Assembly (NCBI RefSeq): GCF_001447385.1
Contig: NZ_LLWQ01000064.1
Location: forward strand, 124,001 to 188,000
DNA length: 64,000 nucleotides
From: Paracoccus sp. MKU1
Lineage (GTDB): Bacteria; Pseudomonadota; Alphaproteobacteria; Rhodobacterales; Rhodobacteraceae
Direction: 5' to 3'
This document shows, piece by piece, positions 25,036 through 35,463 of the stretch. The translations under genes and the position numbers were made by a program. Each line of letters starts with the position of its first letter. The first letter of the stretch is position 1. The notes below the pieces were generated by a model. The model saw nothing but the letters and a program-made list of their open reading frames with translations, searched no databases and had not been told where the DNA came from.

Positions 25036-27315
25036 TTATCTGTAGTGGCCGACCGGGGTGCCGGCGATCACGCTCATGTTCAGCAAGCCGCGCGTGGTGA
25101 TCGAGGGGGTGACGATATGGGCGCGGTTGCCCATGCCCATCAGGATCGGCCCGACCTCGAGCCCGTTGGCCTTGAGCTTGAGCGCGTTGCGCACGCCCGA
25201 GGCCGAGTCGGTGCCCGAGAAGATCAGCGTGTTCGCCGCGCCCTCGATGCGCGAGCGCGGCAGCAGGCGTTCGCGGATGGCGGGGTCGAGCGCGGAGTCC
25301 ACGTGCATCTCGCCGTCGAAGATGAAATCGACGCCGCGCGCCTCGAGGATCTCCATCGCCGCGCGCATCTTGCGGCCCGACTCGGTGTCGAGATTGCCGA
25401 ATTGCGAATGGCTGCACAGCGCCACCTTGGGCGTGACGCCGAAGCGGCGCACATGGCGGGCGGCGCCGATCGCGGCCTCGGCCACCTGCTCGGGCGTGGG
25501 AGCGTGATGGACCTGGGTGTCGGCGATGAACAGCGGCCCGTCCTCGAGGATCATCAGCGACAGCGCGCCATGCGGGCGCAGCCCGTCGCGGGCCAGCACC
25601 TGGCTGACATAGTTCAGGTGCCAGCTATATTGGCCGAAGGTGCCGCAGATCAGGCTGTCGGCCTCGCCCCGATGCACCATGACGGCGCCGATGGCGGTGG
25701 TGTTGGTGCGCATGATGGCGCGGGCGATGTCGGGTGTGACGCCGCGCCGGGCCATCAGCTCGTGATAGGTGCCCCAGTAGTCGCGATAGCGCGGGTCGTT
25801 TTCCGGGTTCACGATCTCGAAGTCGCGGCCGGGGCGGATCGGCAGGCCGGCGCGCTCGGCGCGCATCTCGATCACCTCGGGGCGGCCGATCAGGATCGGC
25901 GCGTCGGTGGTCTCCTCCAGCATGGCGTTGGCGGCGCGCAGCACGCGCTCATCCTCGCCCTCGGCAAAGACGATGCGGCGCTTGGCGGTGGCGGCGGCCT
26001 CGAAGACCGGGCGCATGATCATGGCCGAGCGGAAGACCGAGCCGTCCAGCTTGCGCTTGTAGGCGGCGATGTCCTCCAGCGGCCGGGTGGCGACGCCGGT
26101 CTCCATCGCGGCCCTGGCCACGGCGGTCGAGACCACGCCGATCAGCCGCGGATCGAAGGGCTTGGGGATCAGGTAGTCCGCGCCGAAGGTCAGCGTCTCG
26201 CCGCGATAAGCCATGGCGGCCTCGGCGCTGGTGGTGGCGCGGGCGAGCGCCGCGATGCCCTCGATGCAGGCCAGCTGCATCTCGTCGTTGATCGTGGTCG
26301 CGCCCACGTCCAGCGCGCCGCGGAAGATGAAGGGAAAGCACAGGACGTTGTTGACCTGGTTGGGATAGTCGCTGCGGCCGGTGGCGATGATCGCGTCCGG
26401 GGCGACGGCGCGGGCATCCTCGGGCAGGATCTCGGGCGTGGGGTTGGCCAGCGCGAAGATGATCGGGCGCTTGGCCATCTTGGCCACCATATGCGGCTTC
26501 AGCACGCCGGGACCGGAGAGGCCCAGGAACAGGTCCGCGCCGTCGATCACCTGGTCCAGCGTGCGCAGGTCGGATTTCTGCGCATATTCCGCCTTTTGCG
26601 GCGTCATTTCCTCGGTCCGGCCCTCATGGACCAGGCCGGCGATGTCGCAGAGCCAGACGTTCTCGCGCTTGACGCCCAGTTTCAGCAGCATGTTGAGGCA
26701 GGCGATGCCGGCCGCGCCGCCGCCGGTCGAGACCACCTTGATGTCCTCGAACCGCTTGTGCGCGATGTGCAGCGCGTTGGTTGCCGCCGCGCCGACGACG
26801 ATGGCGGTGCCGTGCTGGTCGTCGTGAAAGACCGGGATATTCATGCGCTCGCGGCACAGCTTCTCGACGATGAAGCAGTCGGGCGCCTTGATGTCCTCGA
26901 GGTTGATGGCGCCGAAGCTGGGTTCCAGCGCGCAGACGATCTCGGCCAACTTCTCGGGGTTCGATTCGTTCAGCTCGATGTCGAAACAGTCGATATTGGC
27001 GAATTTCTTGAACAGGACCGCCTTGCCCTCCATCACCGGCTTCGAGGCGAGCGCGCCGATATTGCCCAGCCCCAGCACGGCGGTGCCGTTCGAGACCACG
27101 GCGACCAGATTGCCGCGCGCGGTATAGCGGGCGGCGGCGGCAGGATCGGCCTTGATTTCCAGGCAGGCTTCGGCGACGCCGGGCGAATAGGCGCGGCTCA
27201 GGTCGCGGCCATTGGCAAGGGGCTTGGTGGCGCGCACCTCGAGCTTACCCGGGCGCGGGAATTCGTGATAATCCAATGCCGCCTGCCGGGCGTTGTCCTG
27301 CCTGCGTTCTTCCAT
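25036..27315 (-). CDS. maeB: NADP-type malic enzyme with C-terminal phosphotransacetylase-like domain
   Basis: This enzyme decarboxylates malate to pyruvate. The 759 aa protein has an N-terminal malic enzyme part ([43 protein letters not shown]) and a second half from about residue 430 homologous to phosphate acetyltransferase ([38 protein letters not shown]). In characterised relatives the second domain is regulatory and not catalytic. A TTG start would add seven residues, but the ATG at 27315 is preceded by GAGAGGAGAGGG. The coenzyme preference cannot be read from the sequence with certainty. Confidence 0.92.
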   Translation of the reverse strand: MEERRQDNARQAALDYHEFPRPGKLEVRATKPLANGRDLSRAYSPGVAEACLEIKADPAAAARYTARGNLVAVVSNGTAVLGLGNIGALASKPVMEGKAVLFKKFANIDCFDIELNESNPEKLAEIVCALEPSFGAINLEDIKAPDCFIVEKLCRERMNIPVFHDDQHGTAIVVGAAATNALHIAHKRFEDIKVVSTGGGAAGIACLNMLLKLGVKRENVWLCDIAGLVHEGRTEEMTPQKAEYAQKSDLRTLDQVIDGADLFLGLSGPGVLKPHMVAKMAKRPIIFALANPTPEILPEDARAVAPDAIIATGRSDYPNQVNNVLCFPFIFRGALDVGATTINDEMQLACIEGIAALARATTSAEAAMAYRGETLTFGADYLIPKPFDPRLIGVVSTAVARAAMETGVATRPLEDIAAYKRKLDGSVFRSAMIMRPVFEAAATAKRRIVFAEGEDERVLRAANAMLEETTDAPILIGRPEVIEMRAERAGLPIRPGRDFEIVNPENDPRYRDYWGTYHELMARRGVTPDIARAIMRTNTTAIGAVMVHRGEADSLICGTFGQYSWHLNYVSQVLARDGLRPHGALSLMILEDGPLFIADTQVHHAPTPEQVAEAAIGAARHVRRFGVTPKVALCSHSQFGNLDTESGRKMRAAMEILEARGVDFIFDGEMHVDSALDPAIRERLLPRSRIEGAANTLIFSGTDSASGVRNALKLKANGLEVGPILMGMGNRAHIVTPSITTRGLLNMSVIAGTPVGHYR

Positions 27316-27400
27316 CGCCAGACCCTCTCCTCTCAAGATGGTTCAGCGTTAAACTATTTTTTCGCCGGGGAACAGGGGGCATCGCCGGCGGGGGCGGGGA

Positions 27401-27422
27401 TGCGCCGGACTTGCGCCGGACT
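27401..27422. repeat. Two tandem 11 bp repeats between maeB and cdd
   Basis: TGCGCCGGACT occurs twice in direct tandem (27401-27411 and 27412-27422), followed by TGC, the start of a third copy. Eleven bases is close to one helical turn. It lies in the 172 bp divergent promoter region of maeB and the nucleoside salvage operon, so it could be an operator. Confidence 0.55.
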
Positions 27423-27487
27423 TGCATCGCGAAGGGCGGGCGCGCAAACTCGCAATCCTGGCCGGACGGCAGGCGAAAGGTGGAGTG

Positions 27488-27883
27488 ATGGCGCTTCTGG
27501 ATGCGGCGCGCGAGGTGCGCGAAAGGGCCTATGCGCCCTATTCCAATTTCAAGGTCGGCGCGGCGGTGCGCGGCGCCTCGGGGCGGATCTATGCCGGCTG
27601 CAATGTCGAGAACGTCGCCTATCCCGAGGGCACCTGCGCCGAGGCCGGCGCCATCGCCGCCATGGTCGCGGCGGGCGAGACCGAGATCGTCGAGGTCGCC
27701 GTCATCGCCGACTCGCAAGGCCCGGTGCCGCCCTGTGGCGGTTGCCGGCAGAAGCTGGCCGAGTTCGGACGCCCCGAAACCCCGGTGCTGCTGGCCACGA
27801 CCCGGGGCCACGAACTGGCCACCACCATCGGCGAGTTGCTGCCGGGGCGCTTCGGCATCAGCCACATGTCGGGCACGGAATGA
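27488..27883 (+). CDS. cdd: Cytidine deaminase
   Basis: This enzyme converts cytidine and deoxycytidine to uridine and deoxyuridine. The 131 aa length fits the small tetrameric class. The zinc and catalytic motifs are visible: TCAEAGAI, where cysteine replaces the histidine of the E. coli-type HAE motif, and PPCGGCRQ. The N-terminus [21 protein letters not shown] is standard. The ATG at 27488 follows AAGGTGGAG. It opens the salvage operon and its stop overlaps the deoA start (ATGA). Confidence 0.95.
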   Translation: MALLDAAREVRERAYAPYSNFKVGAAVRGASGRIYAGCNVENVAYPEGTCAEAGAIAAMVAAGETEIVEVAVIADSQGPVPPCGGCRQKLAEFGRPETPVLLATTRGHELATTIGELLPGRFGISHMSGTE

Positions 27884-29160
27884 GCCCTGCCGATCCGCGT
27901 CCGGTGATCGCCGCCGTCCGCGACGGGCGCGGGCTGGATGCGGCGGGCGCGGCGCTGATCGCGCGCGGGCTGGCCGACGGTTCGGTCAGCGATGCGCAGG
28001 CCGCCGCCTTCGCCATGGCGGTGCTGCTGCGCGGGCTGGACGAATCCGGCCGGGTGGCGCTGACTGGGGCGATGCGCGATTCCGGCCATGTGTTGCGCTG
28101 GGACCTGCCGGGGCCGGTGGTGGACAAGCATTCGACCGGCGGCATCGGCGACACGGTCAGCCTGATCCTGGCCCCGCTGGTGGCGAGTTGCGGCGCCTAT
28201 GTGCCGATGATCTCGGGGCGCGGGCTGGGCCATACCGGCGGCACGCTGGACAAGCTGGAGGCGATCCCCGGTTTCCGCACCGCGCTGTCCGAGGACGAGT
28301 TCCGCCGCATCACCGCCGAGATGGGCTGTGCCATCGTCGCGGCGGGCCCCGAGCTGGCGCCGGCCGATGCGCGGCTTTACGCGATCCGCGACGAAAGCGC
28401 GACGGTGGGCTCGATCGACCTCATCACCGCCTCGATCCTGTCCAAGAAGCTGGCGGCGGGGCTCGACGCGCTGGTGCTGGATGTCAAGCAGGGCAGCGGC
28501 GCCTTTCTGCGCAGCCCGGACGCGGCGCTGGCGCTGGCCCGCGCGCTGGTCGATACCGCGAAGGGCGCCGGCTGCCGCACCCGCGCCTATGTCACCGACA
28601 TGGACCAGCCGCTGGCCCGCGCCGCCGGCAATGCGCTGGAACTGCGCGAGGCCATCGCCGTGCTCACCGGCGGGCGGGGCGCGCTGCGCGAGCTGTCGCT
28701 GGCGCTGTCCTCGGCCTGCCTCGACCTTGGCGGCGTGTCCGCCGATGCCTTGCGGGCGCTGGAGAGCGGCGCCGCGGCCGAGCGTTTCGCCCGCATGGTG
28801 GCGGCGCAGGGCGGGCCGGCCGACCTGCTGGAGCATCCCGACCGCCACCTGCCGCCCGCGCCGGTGATCCGCGCCGTGCCCGGCCATGGCCGCGTCGCCG
28901 CCATCGACACCGAGGCGCTGGGTCATGCCGTGGTGGCGCTGGGCGGCGGGCGGCTGCATGCCGGCGACCGGATCGACCCGCGGGTGGGGCTTGCGGAACT
29001 GCTCCGCATCGGCGAGGAGGCGGGTCCGGGTCGTCCCCTGGCGCTGGTCCATGCCGCCTCGGAGGCGGCGGCCGAGGCGGCGGTTGCCACCGTCGCGGCC
29101 GCCTATCTCATGGGCGATGGCCCGGAGCCCGGCCCATTGATCCGCAGCGAGGTAACATGA
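27880..29160 (+). CDS. deoA: Thymidine phosphorylase
   Basis: This enzyme splits thymidine and deoxyuridine into the base and deoxyribose-1-phosphate. The 426 aa protein has the glycosyltransferase family 3 signature [20 protein letters not shown] near residue 109-128, the phosphate site [15 protein letters not shown], and the conserved [21 protein letters not shown]. Its start overlaps the cdd stop and its stop overlaps the deoB start by ATGA, so the products should be made together. Confidence 0.95.
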   Translation: MSPADPRPVIAAVRDGRGLDAAGAALIARGLADGSVSDAQAAAFAMAVLLRGLDESGRVALTGAMRDSGHVLRWDLPGPVVDKHSTGGIGDTVSLILAPLVASCGAYVPMISGRGLGHTGGTLDKLEAIPGFRTALSEDEFRRITAEMGCAIVAAGPELAPADARLYAIRDESATVGSIDLITASILSKKLAAGLDALVLDVKQGSGAFLRSPDAALALARALVDTAKGAGCRTRAYVTDMDQPLARAAGNALELREAIAVLTGGRGALRELSLALSSACLDLGGVSADALRALESGAAAERFARMVAAQGGPADLLEHPDRHLPPAPVIRAVPGHGRVAAIDTEALGHAVVALGGGRLHAGDRIDPRVGLAELLRIGEEAGPGRPLALVHAASEAAAEAAVATVAAAYLMGDGPEPGPLIRSEVT

Positions 29161-30341
29161 CCGACAGACGCGCCTTCCTGATCGTGATGGATTCGGTAGG
29201 CATCGGCGGGGCGGCCGACGCGGGCGCCTATTTCAACGATGGCCGGCCCGATACCGGCGCCAATACCGTCGCCCATATCGCCCAGGCGCGGCCGCTCACC
29301 ATGCCGCATCTGGACGCGCTCGGCCTTGGCGCAGCGATCCGGCTGGCCAGCGGCGAGGCGGCGCCGGGCCTTGGCGCCCAGCCGCAGGGGCTCTGGGGCG
29401 CGGCGACCGAGGTCTCGCGCGGCAGGGACACCCCCTCGGGCCATTGGGAGATCGCCGGCGTGCCGGTGCCCTGGGACTGGCATTATTTCCCGAAGACCCG
29501 TCCGGCCTTTCCGGCCGATCTGACCGAACGCATTGCCCAGGTGGCGGGGACCGAGGGCATCCTCGGCAACGAACATGCCTCGGGGACCGAGATCATCGCC
29601 CGGCTTGGCGCCGAGCATCTGCGCACGGGCTGGCCGATCTGCTACACCTCGGCCGACAGCGTCTTGCAGATCGCCGCGCATGAGCAGGGCTTCGGCCTCG
29701 ACCGGCTTTACCGGCTCTGCGAGCAGGTGGCCGCCATGGTCCACCCGATGCGGGTCGGCCGGGTCATCGCCCGGCCCTTCCTGGGCGCCGAGGGCAGTTT
29801 CGCCCGCACCCCGAACCGCCGCGACTATGCCATCGCCCCCCCGGCGCCGACGCTTCTGGACGTGGCGCAAGAGGCGGGGTGGGCGACCCATGCCGTGGGG
29901 AAGATCGGCGACATCTTCTCGCATCGCGGCATCTCCAAACTGCACAAGGGCAAATCCGATGCCGATCTGGCCGGCCACCTGCTGGCCCTGGCGGACGAGG
30001 CCGAAGCGGGCAGCCTGACATTCGCCAATTTCGTCGAGTTCGACAGCCTTTACGGCCATCGCCGCGATGTGACGGGCTATGCGGCGGCGCTGGAATGGTT
30101 CGACGGCGTGGCGGGCGTGCTGCTTTCCCGCCTGCGGCCGGGGGATCTGGCGATCTTCACCGCCGATCACGGCAACGACCCGACCTGGCACGGCACCGAC
30201 CACACCCGCGAACGCGTGCCGGTGCTGGGCTGGGGCTATGGCATGCGCGCGGTCGGGCAGGTCGGTTTCGCCGACATCGCCGCCTCGGTCGCCGCGCATC
30301 TCGGCCTTCCGCCGGTCGGCCCGGGGAGGTCGTTTCTGTGA
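29157..30341 (+). CDS. deoB: Phosphopentomutase
   Basis: This enzyme interconverts (deoxy)ribose-1-phosphate and -5-phosphate, using the sugar released by DeoA. The 394 aa protein belongs to the alkaline-phosphatase-like superfamily, with metal-binding motifs [13 protein letters not shown] at the N-terminus and [18 protein letters not shown] near the C-terminus. [15 protein letters not shown] contains the catalytic threonine region. It is coupled to deoA by ATGA and to add by GTGA. No deoC aldolase gene follows, so the end of this pathway must be encoded elsewhere. Confidence 0.95.
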   Translation: MTDRRAFLIVMDSVGIGGAADAGAYFNDGRPDTGANTVAHIAQARPLTMPHLDALGLGAAIRLASGEAAPGLGAQPQGLWGAATEVSRGRDTPSGHWEIAGVPVPWDWHYFPKTRPAFPADLTERIAQVAGTEGILGNEHASGTEIIARLGAEHLRTGWPICYTSADSVLQIAAHEQGFGLDRLYRLCEQVAAMVHPMRVGRVIARPFLGAEGSFARTPNRRDYAIAPPAPTLLDVAQEAGWATHAVGKIGDIFSHRGISKLHKGKSDADLAGHLLALADEAEAGSLTFANFVEFDSLYGHRRDVTGYAAALEWFDGVAGVLLSRLRPGDLAIFTADHGNDPTWHGTDHTRERVPVLGWGYGMRAVGQVGFADIAASVAAHLGLPPVGPGRSFL

Positions 30342-31306
30342 AATCGCTGAAGAAGATCGAGCTGCACCTGCATCTGGAGGGCGCGGCGCCGCCCGGCTTC
30401 ATCCGTGCCCTCGCCGCCGAGAAGCACCGCGACATCGCCGGCATCTTCGATGAGAAGGGCGCCTATGCCTATCGCGATTTCAAGGACTTCTTGCGCGTCT
30501 ATGAGGCGGCGACCTCGGTTCTGACCACACCGCGCGACTATGCCCGGCTGCTCTCCGAGGTGCTGGCAGAATGCGCCGAGCAGGGCGCGATCTATGCCGA
30601 GCTCTTCGTCTCGCCCGAATTCTGCGGCGGCGCGGACCTGCCGGCCTGGCGCGACTACCTCGCCGCCATGGAGGAGGTCGCCACCCAGGCCGAAGGCGAC
30701 GGCATCGCCAGCCGCGCCGTGCTGACCTGCATCCGCCATTTCGGTCCGGACCGCGCCCGCAAGACCGCGATCTGCGCGGCCGAGACCTCGGGCGGCTGGG
30801 TCGCCGGCCTTGGCATCGGCGGCGCCGAGGATGCTGGCGAGCTGGGCGATTTCGCCTGGGCCTTCGACTGCGCGTGCGAGGCCGGGCTGGGCTTGACCGC
30901 CCATGCCGGCGAATGGCGCGGGCCGCAGTCGATCCGCGACGCGCTGGCGCTTGGCGTCACCCGCATCGGTCACGGCATCCGTGCCGTCGAGGATGCGCAG
31001 CTGCTGCGCGACCTGGCCGAACGCGGGATCACGCTGGAGGTCTGCCCAGGCTCGAACATCGCGCTTGGCCTGGTGCCGGGCTGGGCGGCCCATCCCATCG
31101 CCCGGCTGGCCGATGCGGGGGTGCGCGTCACCGTCTCGACCGACGATCCGCCCTTCTTCCACACCACGTTGTCGCAGGAATACCAGCGGCTTGCCGATGC
31201 TTTCGGCTGGGCCGAGGCCGAGTTCCGGCAGATGAACCTCTGGGCCATCGACGCGGCCTTCTGTGACGAAACCACCCGAACCCGCCTGCGAAAGGACCTG
31301 ACATGA
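30338..31306 (+). CDS. add: Adenosine deaminase (or related aminohydrolase)
   Basis: This metal-dependent deaminase of the amidohydrolase fold converts adenosine to inosine. Zinc ligands are visible as HLHLEG near the N-terminus, the histidine of LTAHAGEW, and the aspartate pair in [20 protein letters not shown] carries another conserved histidine. The 322 aa length is normal. The start is a GTG overlapping the deoB stop, with GGGGAGG eight bases upstream. Adenine deaminases of bacteria and fungi share these motifs, so the exact substrate is inferred from the operon. Confidence 0.88.
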   Translation: MKSLKKIELHLHLEGAAPPGFIRALAAEKHRDIAGIFDEKGAYAYRDFKDFLRVYEAATSVLTTPRDYARLLSEVLAECAEQGAIYAELFVSPEFCGGADLPAWRDYLAAMEEVATQAEGDGIASRAVLTCIRHFGPDRARKTAICAAETSGGWVAGLGIGGAEDAGELGDFAWAFDCACEAGLGLTAHAGEWRGPQSIRDALALGVTRIGHGIRAVEDAQLLRDLAERGITLEVCPGSNIALGLVPGWAAHPIARLADAGVRVTVSTDDPPFFHTTLSQEYQRLADAFGWAEAEFRQMNLWAIDAAFCDETTRTRLRKDLT

Positions 31307-31938
31307 CCCAAGCGCATCTGACCGTCGTCGATCACCCGCTGGTGCAGCACAAGCTGACGCTCATGCGCGACAAGACCACCTCGACCGCCGGCTTCCGTCG
31401 GCTCCTGCGCGAGATCAGCCTGCTTCTGGCCTATGAGATCACCCGCGAGCTGGAGATGACCACCATCCGCATCGAGACCCCGCTCTGCGAGATGGAGGCG
31501 CCGACGCTGGAAGGCAAGAAACTGGCGCTGATCTCGATCCTGCGGGCCGGCAACGGGCTGATGGACGGCATTCTGGAACTGATCCCGGCCGCGCGCGTCG
31601 GCTTCATCGGGCTTTACCGCGACCCCGAGACGCTGCAACCGGTGCAGTATTACTCCAAGGTTCCCAAGGCGTTGGACGCGCGCATGACCATCGTGGTCGA
31701 TCCGATGCTGGCCACCGGCAATTCCTCGGTCGCGGCCATCGACCTGCTCAAGGCCGAGGGTGCGCGCAACCTGCGCTTCCTGTGCCTGCTTGCCTCGCCC
31801 GAGGGGGTGGCGCGCATGCGCGAGGCCCATCCCGACGTGCCGATCGTGACCGCTGCGCTGGACGAGCGGCTGGACGATCACGGCTATATCGTGCCGGGCC
31901 TGGGCGATGCGGGCGACCGCATGTTCGGCACGAAATGA
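31303..31938 (+). CDS. upp: Uracil phosphoribosyltransferase
   Basis: This enzyme makes UMP from uracil and PRPP, completing the route from cytidine through the base. The 211 aa protein has the PRPP site [19 protein letters not shown] near residue 131-149, [15 protein letters not shown] near 70-84, and the uracil-specific C-terminal [17 protein letters not shown]. It is the last gene of the operon and overlaps add by ATGA. No terminator is obvious in the 71 bases that follow. Confidence 0.96.
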   Translation: MTQAHLTVVDHPLVQHKLTLMRDKTTSTAGFRRLLREISLLLAYEITRELEMTTIRIETPLCEMEAPTLEGKKLALISILRAGNGLMDGILELIPAARVGFIGLYRDPETLQPVQYYSKVPKALDARMTIVVDPMLATGNSSVAAIDLLKAEGARNLRFLCLLASPEGVARMREAHPDVPIVTAALDERLDDHGYIVPGLGDAGDRMFGTK

Positions 31939-32009
31939 GCCGGCGTTAACCGGGTCTTGAGGGCTTTCGGCCTATCACCGGGTCAGGCGACCGATTCGGG
32001 GATGGGGCG

Positions 32010-33107
32010 ATGCGGGCAATTCTGTGGCTGATGCTGGCGCTGCTGCCGGGGCTTGCGCTGGCACAGGACCGGCGCCCGGCCGAGGAGCCGCCGGCGGATT
32101 TCCCGTCACGGCAATATATTGACAGCCGCGGTTGCGTTTTCCTGCGCGACGATCCGGGCGGCTGGGTTGCGCGGCGGGCACGCGACGGCACGCCGGTCTG
32201 CGGCTATCCGCCGACGCTTTCCGCGCGCGGGCTGGACGGCAGGCCGAAGCTGCGGGCGCTCGACCCCAATGCCGGGCGCGGCCGTGCCGAGCTGCTGGAA
32301 GAGGCATTGTCGCGGCAGGTCATCACCAACCTGCGCCCTGGCGAACTGGCCAGCGACCCCCGGCCACCGGAGCGCCTGCCGGACCTAGGCCCCGAGCCCG
32401 ATTCCTCCGTCCCGGCCGATACGTTGCGGGCGGCGTTGGCGGCGGCGCCCGCCCTGCGCCAGGGCATGGGCGGCGCCCTGCGGCCGAACCGGCGGCTTTG
32501 CGAGTTGCTGGGCTATGACGACGAATCGGGTGCCGCAGGGCTGGGCCGCGATCCCTCGCATGGCTATTGCGCCTCCCTGCCGGAATCCGACCTGTCGCGG
32601 CTGAGCTTCGCGCGGCCGATCGGCAGCGCCGCGGCAGGCGCGGAAAACCCGTCGCCCGCTTTCCCTGCCGCTCAAGCCAGCGCCGCCCCGGCCGCCGCGC
32701 GCCGGCAGGACCCGGCAGCCAAACCCGCGCCGCCGCCGGCCGCGTCCGAAAAGCGGCCGGCGCCCGCGGCAAGGCCCGCGGCCGGGCAGGGGGCAGGGCA
32801 AGCCGCCGCCAAGTCGGAGCGTCCCGCCGGGGCCGGCAAACCCAGCGGCGCGCCGTCCAACGCGGTCGGTATGATCCCGGCTGGCGCGCGCTATGTGCAG
32901 GTCGGCACCTTCGCCGATCCGCAGAATGCCGAACGCGCGGCCGGGCGCATCGCCCGGATGGGCTATCCGCTGCTGCGCGGCCAGGATCGGGTCGGCGGGC
33001 GCGAGGTGCAGGTTCTCATCGCCGGCCCCTTTGCGGATCGCGAAGGCATCGTCCGGGCGCTGGACGGCATCCGCAAGGCCGGGTATCGCGATGCCTTTCC
33101 GCGCTGA
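32010..33107 (+). CDS. Exported SPOR-domain protein
   Basis: This 365 aa protein has a signal peptide (MRAILWLMLALLPGLALAQ) and a C-terminal SPOR domain from about residue 290 (ARYVQVGTFADPQNAERAAG to the end), which typically binds glycan strands stripped of stem peptides at the division site. The middle (about 210-285) is a low-complexity Ala/Pro/Lys linker. Two cysteines near CVFLRDD and VCGYPP suggest a small folded N-terminal region. A role in division or cell wall handling is likely from the domain. It ends seven bases from the convergent gene on the minus strand. Confidence 0.85.
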   Translation: MRAILWLMLALLPGLALAQDRRPAEEPPADFPSRQYIDSRGCVFLRDDPGGWVARRARDGTPVCGYPPTLSARGLDGRPKLRALDPNAGRGRAELLEEALSRQVITNLRPGELASDPRPPERLPDLGPEPDSSVPADTLRAALAAAPALRQGMGGALRPNRRLCELLGYDDESGAAGLGRDPSHGYCASLPESDLSRLSFARPIGSAAAGAENPSPAFPAAQASAAPAAARRQDPAAKPAPPPAASEKRPAPAARPAAGQGAGQAAAKSERPAGAGKPSGAPSNAVGMIPAGARYVQVGTFADPQNAERAAGRIARMGYPLLRGQDRVGGREVQVLIAGPFADREGIVRALDGIRKAGYRDAFPR

Positions 33108-33114
33108 GCGGCGG

Positions 33115-34134
33115 CTATTGGTCGCAGATCTCTTGCAGCGCGATCCATTCGCGGTCGCTGAGCACGGGGCGCGGTTCGGCCGTGCGGAAGGGATCGGCCT
33201 CGATCAGGCCCAGCACCGCCTCCCCCGTCGGGTCCAGCGAGCGGGCATAGGGTTCGCTGGAGATGCCGGCGCGGGTGAAATAGGCCAGCAGCGGCTCGTC
33301 CTCCGGGCGCGGCAGGGGGCTGGCCAGAAGTTTCTCGCCATAGCCCGCCAGCGACTTCTCGGGCAATGTCCCGGCGGTCAGCAGGTGAAAGGTCGCGCGC
33401 GCCCCGGCATAGCGCAGCGCGGCCAGCAAGGGGTCGTCCTGCACCGCCGCCGCCTGGGCGGCAAGGATATGGCCGGCGGCGACCTCGGGCGTCATCTGGC
33501 CCTCGACCAGATCTTCGCCGATGACGGTGATCGGCCCCGGCAGGCGGATCGCGCCGCGCAGGCTTGCCGGAACCACGACGATCTGCGCGTCCGGGCCGGT
33601 CAGCCGCATCGCCAGCTTCTGGCGCACCATGTCGCCGGCTGGGCGCGAGCAGGGGCTGCCGGTTGTCTTGGCGATCTCGGACAGCACCATGCGCCCGATC
33701 TCGGCCCGCTGCGCCGGCGGGGCGATGTCCGCCGCGTGGCGCACCAGCGCCGGCGGCACCCAGAACACCGCCAGCAGCGCCATGATCGCCGCGGCGCCCA
33801 GCATCAGCCCGCTGCGCAGCCGGCCGGGATGCGGCTTGCTGGCCTCGATCACCTGATGCACCTTGGAAATGGCCGAGATCATCAGCTCATCGTCGATCTC
33901 CAGCTCCTCGCCGGCATCGGCGCCGCCGGGCGCATAGCGCGCCGGCAGCTTGCCGGGGTTCAGCCGGGTGACAGCGGGCAGCGACCAATGCGCCAGCGGC
34001 ACCTCCGAGCGCGGATCGGTCAGCACCAATGTCGCATCCCCGAACGAGACGATGACGTCGCGCAACTGCGATTTGGGCGTCTCGCGCCAGATTCCTGCGG
34101 CTTCCAGCCGTTGATATTGGTTCAGCGCCGTCAT
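33115..34134 (-). CDS. Single-pass membrane protein, possibly an inactive M48-like peptidase fold
   Basis: This is a 339 aa protein of unknown function. Residues 1-100 look like a cytoplasmic domain (VIVSFGDATLVLTDPRSEVPLAHWSLPAVTRLNPG), followed by one membrane helix at about 108-128 and an external domain. Within that domain, LPGPITVIGEDLVEG at 198-212 resembles the beta strand and helix before the active site of M48 metallopeptidases. The following helix, TPEVAAGHILAAQAAA, lacks the HExxH zinc motif. If related, it would be a non-catalytic version. The ATG at 34134 is used; the frame extends upstream only to a TTG. Confidence 0.7.
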   Translation of the reverse strand: MTALNQYQRLEAAGIWRETPKSQLRDVIVSFGDATLVLTDPRSEVPLAHWSLPAVTRLNPGKLPARYAPGGADAGEELEIDDELMISAISKVHQVIEASKPHPGRLRSGLMLGAAAIMALLAVFWVPPALVRHAADIAPPAQRAEIGRMVLSEIAKTTGSPCSRPAGDMVRQKLAMRLTGPDAQIVVVPASLRGAIRLPGPITVIGEDLVEGQMTPEVAAGHILAAQAAAVQDDPLLAALRYAGARATFHLLTAGTLPEKSLAGYGEKLLASPLPRPEDEPLLAYFTRAGISSEPYARSLDPTGEAVLGLIEADPFRTAEPRPVLSDREWIALQEICDQ

Positions 34135-34491
34135 TTCCGCGCCATCGGCCCCTGCTGTCCTATCTCGACCATAAGCCAAGCCGGGCGCCGGTCAACTCCG
34201 CCCGCCGTCACGATAATTCCGGCCCCTGCACCGCTGCCGGCGGTGAGCCGCGGTCGGGAAAACCGCATGGCCTTCGCCGCAGCGGCAAGCAGGATGCCCT
34301 GCGGGAAGGCCGGCCGTGACCGCAGCCGCCTTGCCGCGCTTTCCAAGACGACGGATTGCGGCGGCTGCCCGATGCCTGCTGCGGATGGGAAGGCTCGCGG
34401 AATGGCCGGGGCAAGCCTTGCCGGCCGCGCGCGCACCGACGGGCCCGCCGTCGGGAAACGCTGGAACGGGCGAGCCGGCGGCAAGCGCGGA
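34135..34491. other. 357 bp intergenic region without a convincing gene
   Basis: This lies between the start of the membrane protein gene and the end of rpoH, both on the minus strand. Short frames cross it on both strands but have no ribosome site or family resemblance. A 7 bp stem (CCGACGG / CCGTCGG, 34436-34454) with a 5-base loop lies soon after the rpoH stop on the minus strand and could help end that transcript, although no T-run follows. Confidence 0.5.
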
Positions 34492-35397
34492 TCAGGCGGT
34501 TTCTGGCACGGTCATGCCGCGTTCGCGCGCCAGCTCCCGGATGCGGTTTTGCAGCTTTTCGAAGGCGCGGACCTCGATCTGCCGGATGCGCTCGCGCGAG
34601 ACGTCGTAGCGCGTCGAAAGATCCTCCAGCGTCATGGGGTCGTCGCGCAGGCGGCGCTCCATCAGGATGTCCTTTTCGCGGTCGTTCAGCACGTCCATGG
34701 CGGCGATCAGCATCTCGCGCCGCGCCGACAACTCGTCGGCCTCGGCGAATGCCTCGGCCTGGTTGGCGTCCTCGTCCTCCAGCCAGTCCTGCCATTGCGC
34801 CGTCGATTCCCCGTCGCCCGAGCCCACCGTCGCATTCAGCGAGGCGTCGCCGCTGGACAGGCGGCGGTTCATGTCGATGACCTCCTGCTCGGTCACGTTC
34901 AGGTCATGCGCGATCTGGGTGACGTTTTCCGGGCGCAGGTCGCCCTCTTCCAGCGCGCCCAGCTTGGACTTGGCCTTGCGCAGGTTGAAGAACAGCTTCT
35001 TCTGGGCCGAGGTGGTGCCCATCTTCACCAGCGACCACGAGCGCAGGATATATTCCTGGATCGAGGCGCGGATCCACCACATGGCATAGGTGGCCAGGCG
35101 GAAGCCCTTTTCCGGGTCGAAGCGCTTGACCGCTTGCATCAGGCCGACATTCGCCTCGGAAATGACCTCGGCCTGCGGCAGGCCATAGCCGCGATAGCCC
35201 ATGGCGATCTTGGCGGCGAGCCGCAGATGGCTCGTCACAAGCTTCTGGGCCGCCTCGGCGTCCTGATGATCGACCCAGGCCTTGGCCAGCATGTATTCCT
35301 CTTCCGGTTCCAGCAGCGGGAACTTGCGGATTTCCTGCAAATAGCGGTTCAGGCCCTGTTCGGGGCTGGGTGCCGGAAGGTTGGTGTAGTTCGCCAT
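34492..35397 (-). CDS. rpoH: RNA polymerase heat-shock sigma factor RpoH (sigma-32)
   Basis: This sigma factor directs RNA polymerase to heat-shock promoters. The 301 aa protein has the RpoH box region QKKLFFNLRKAKSKL (residue ~130-145), region 2 motif EANVGLMQAVKRFDPEKGFRL with RLATYAMWWIRASIQEYILRSWSLVK, and region 4 TLEDLSTRYDVSRERIRQIEVRAFEKL. AGGGA lies eight bases before the ATG. It is 66 bases downstream of rluD in the same direction. Some Rhodobacterales carry a second rpoH; this copy cannot be assigned to a subgroup without comparison. Confidence 0.95.
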   Translation of the reverse strand: MANYTNLPAPSPEQGLNRYLQEIRKFPLLEPEEEYMLAKAWVDHQDAEAAQKLVTSHLRLAAKIAMGYRGYGLPQAEVISEANVGLMQAVKRFDPEKGFRLATYAMWWIRASIQEYILRSWSLVKMGTTSAQKKLFFNLRKAKSKLGALEEGDLRPENVTQIAHDLNVTEQEVIDMNRRLSSGDASLNATVGSGDGESTAQWQDWLEDEDANQAEAFAEADELSARREMLIAAMDVLNDREKDILMERRLRDDPMTLEDLSTRYDVSRERIRQIEVRAFEKLQNRIRELARERGMTVPETA

Positions 35398-35463
35398 CTG
35401 AAAATTCCCTGTCCCGCTCTTGGGCGGGTAATTGTGAACGCTATCGGCGGGGGCCGGGTTCCG

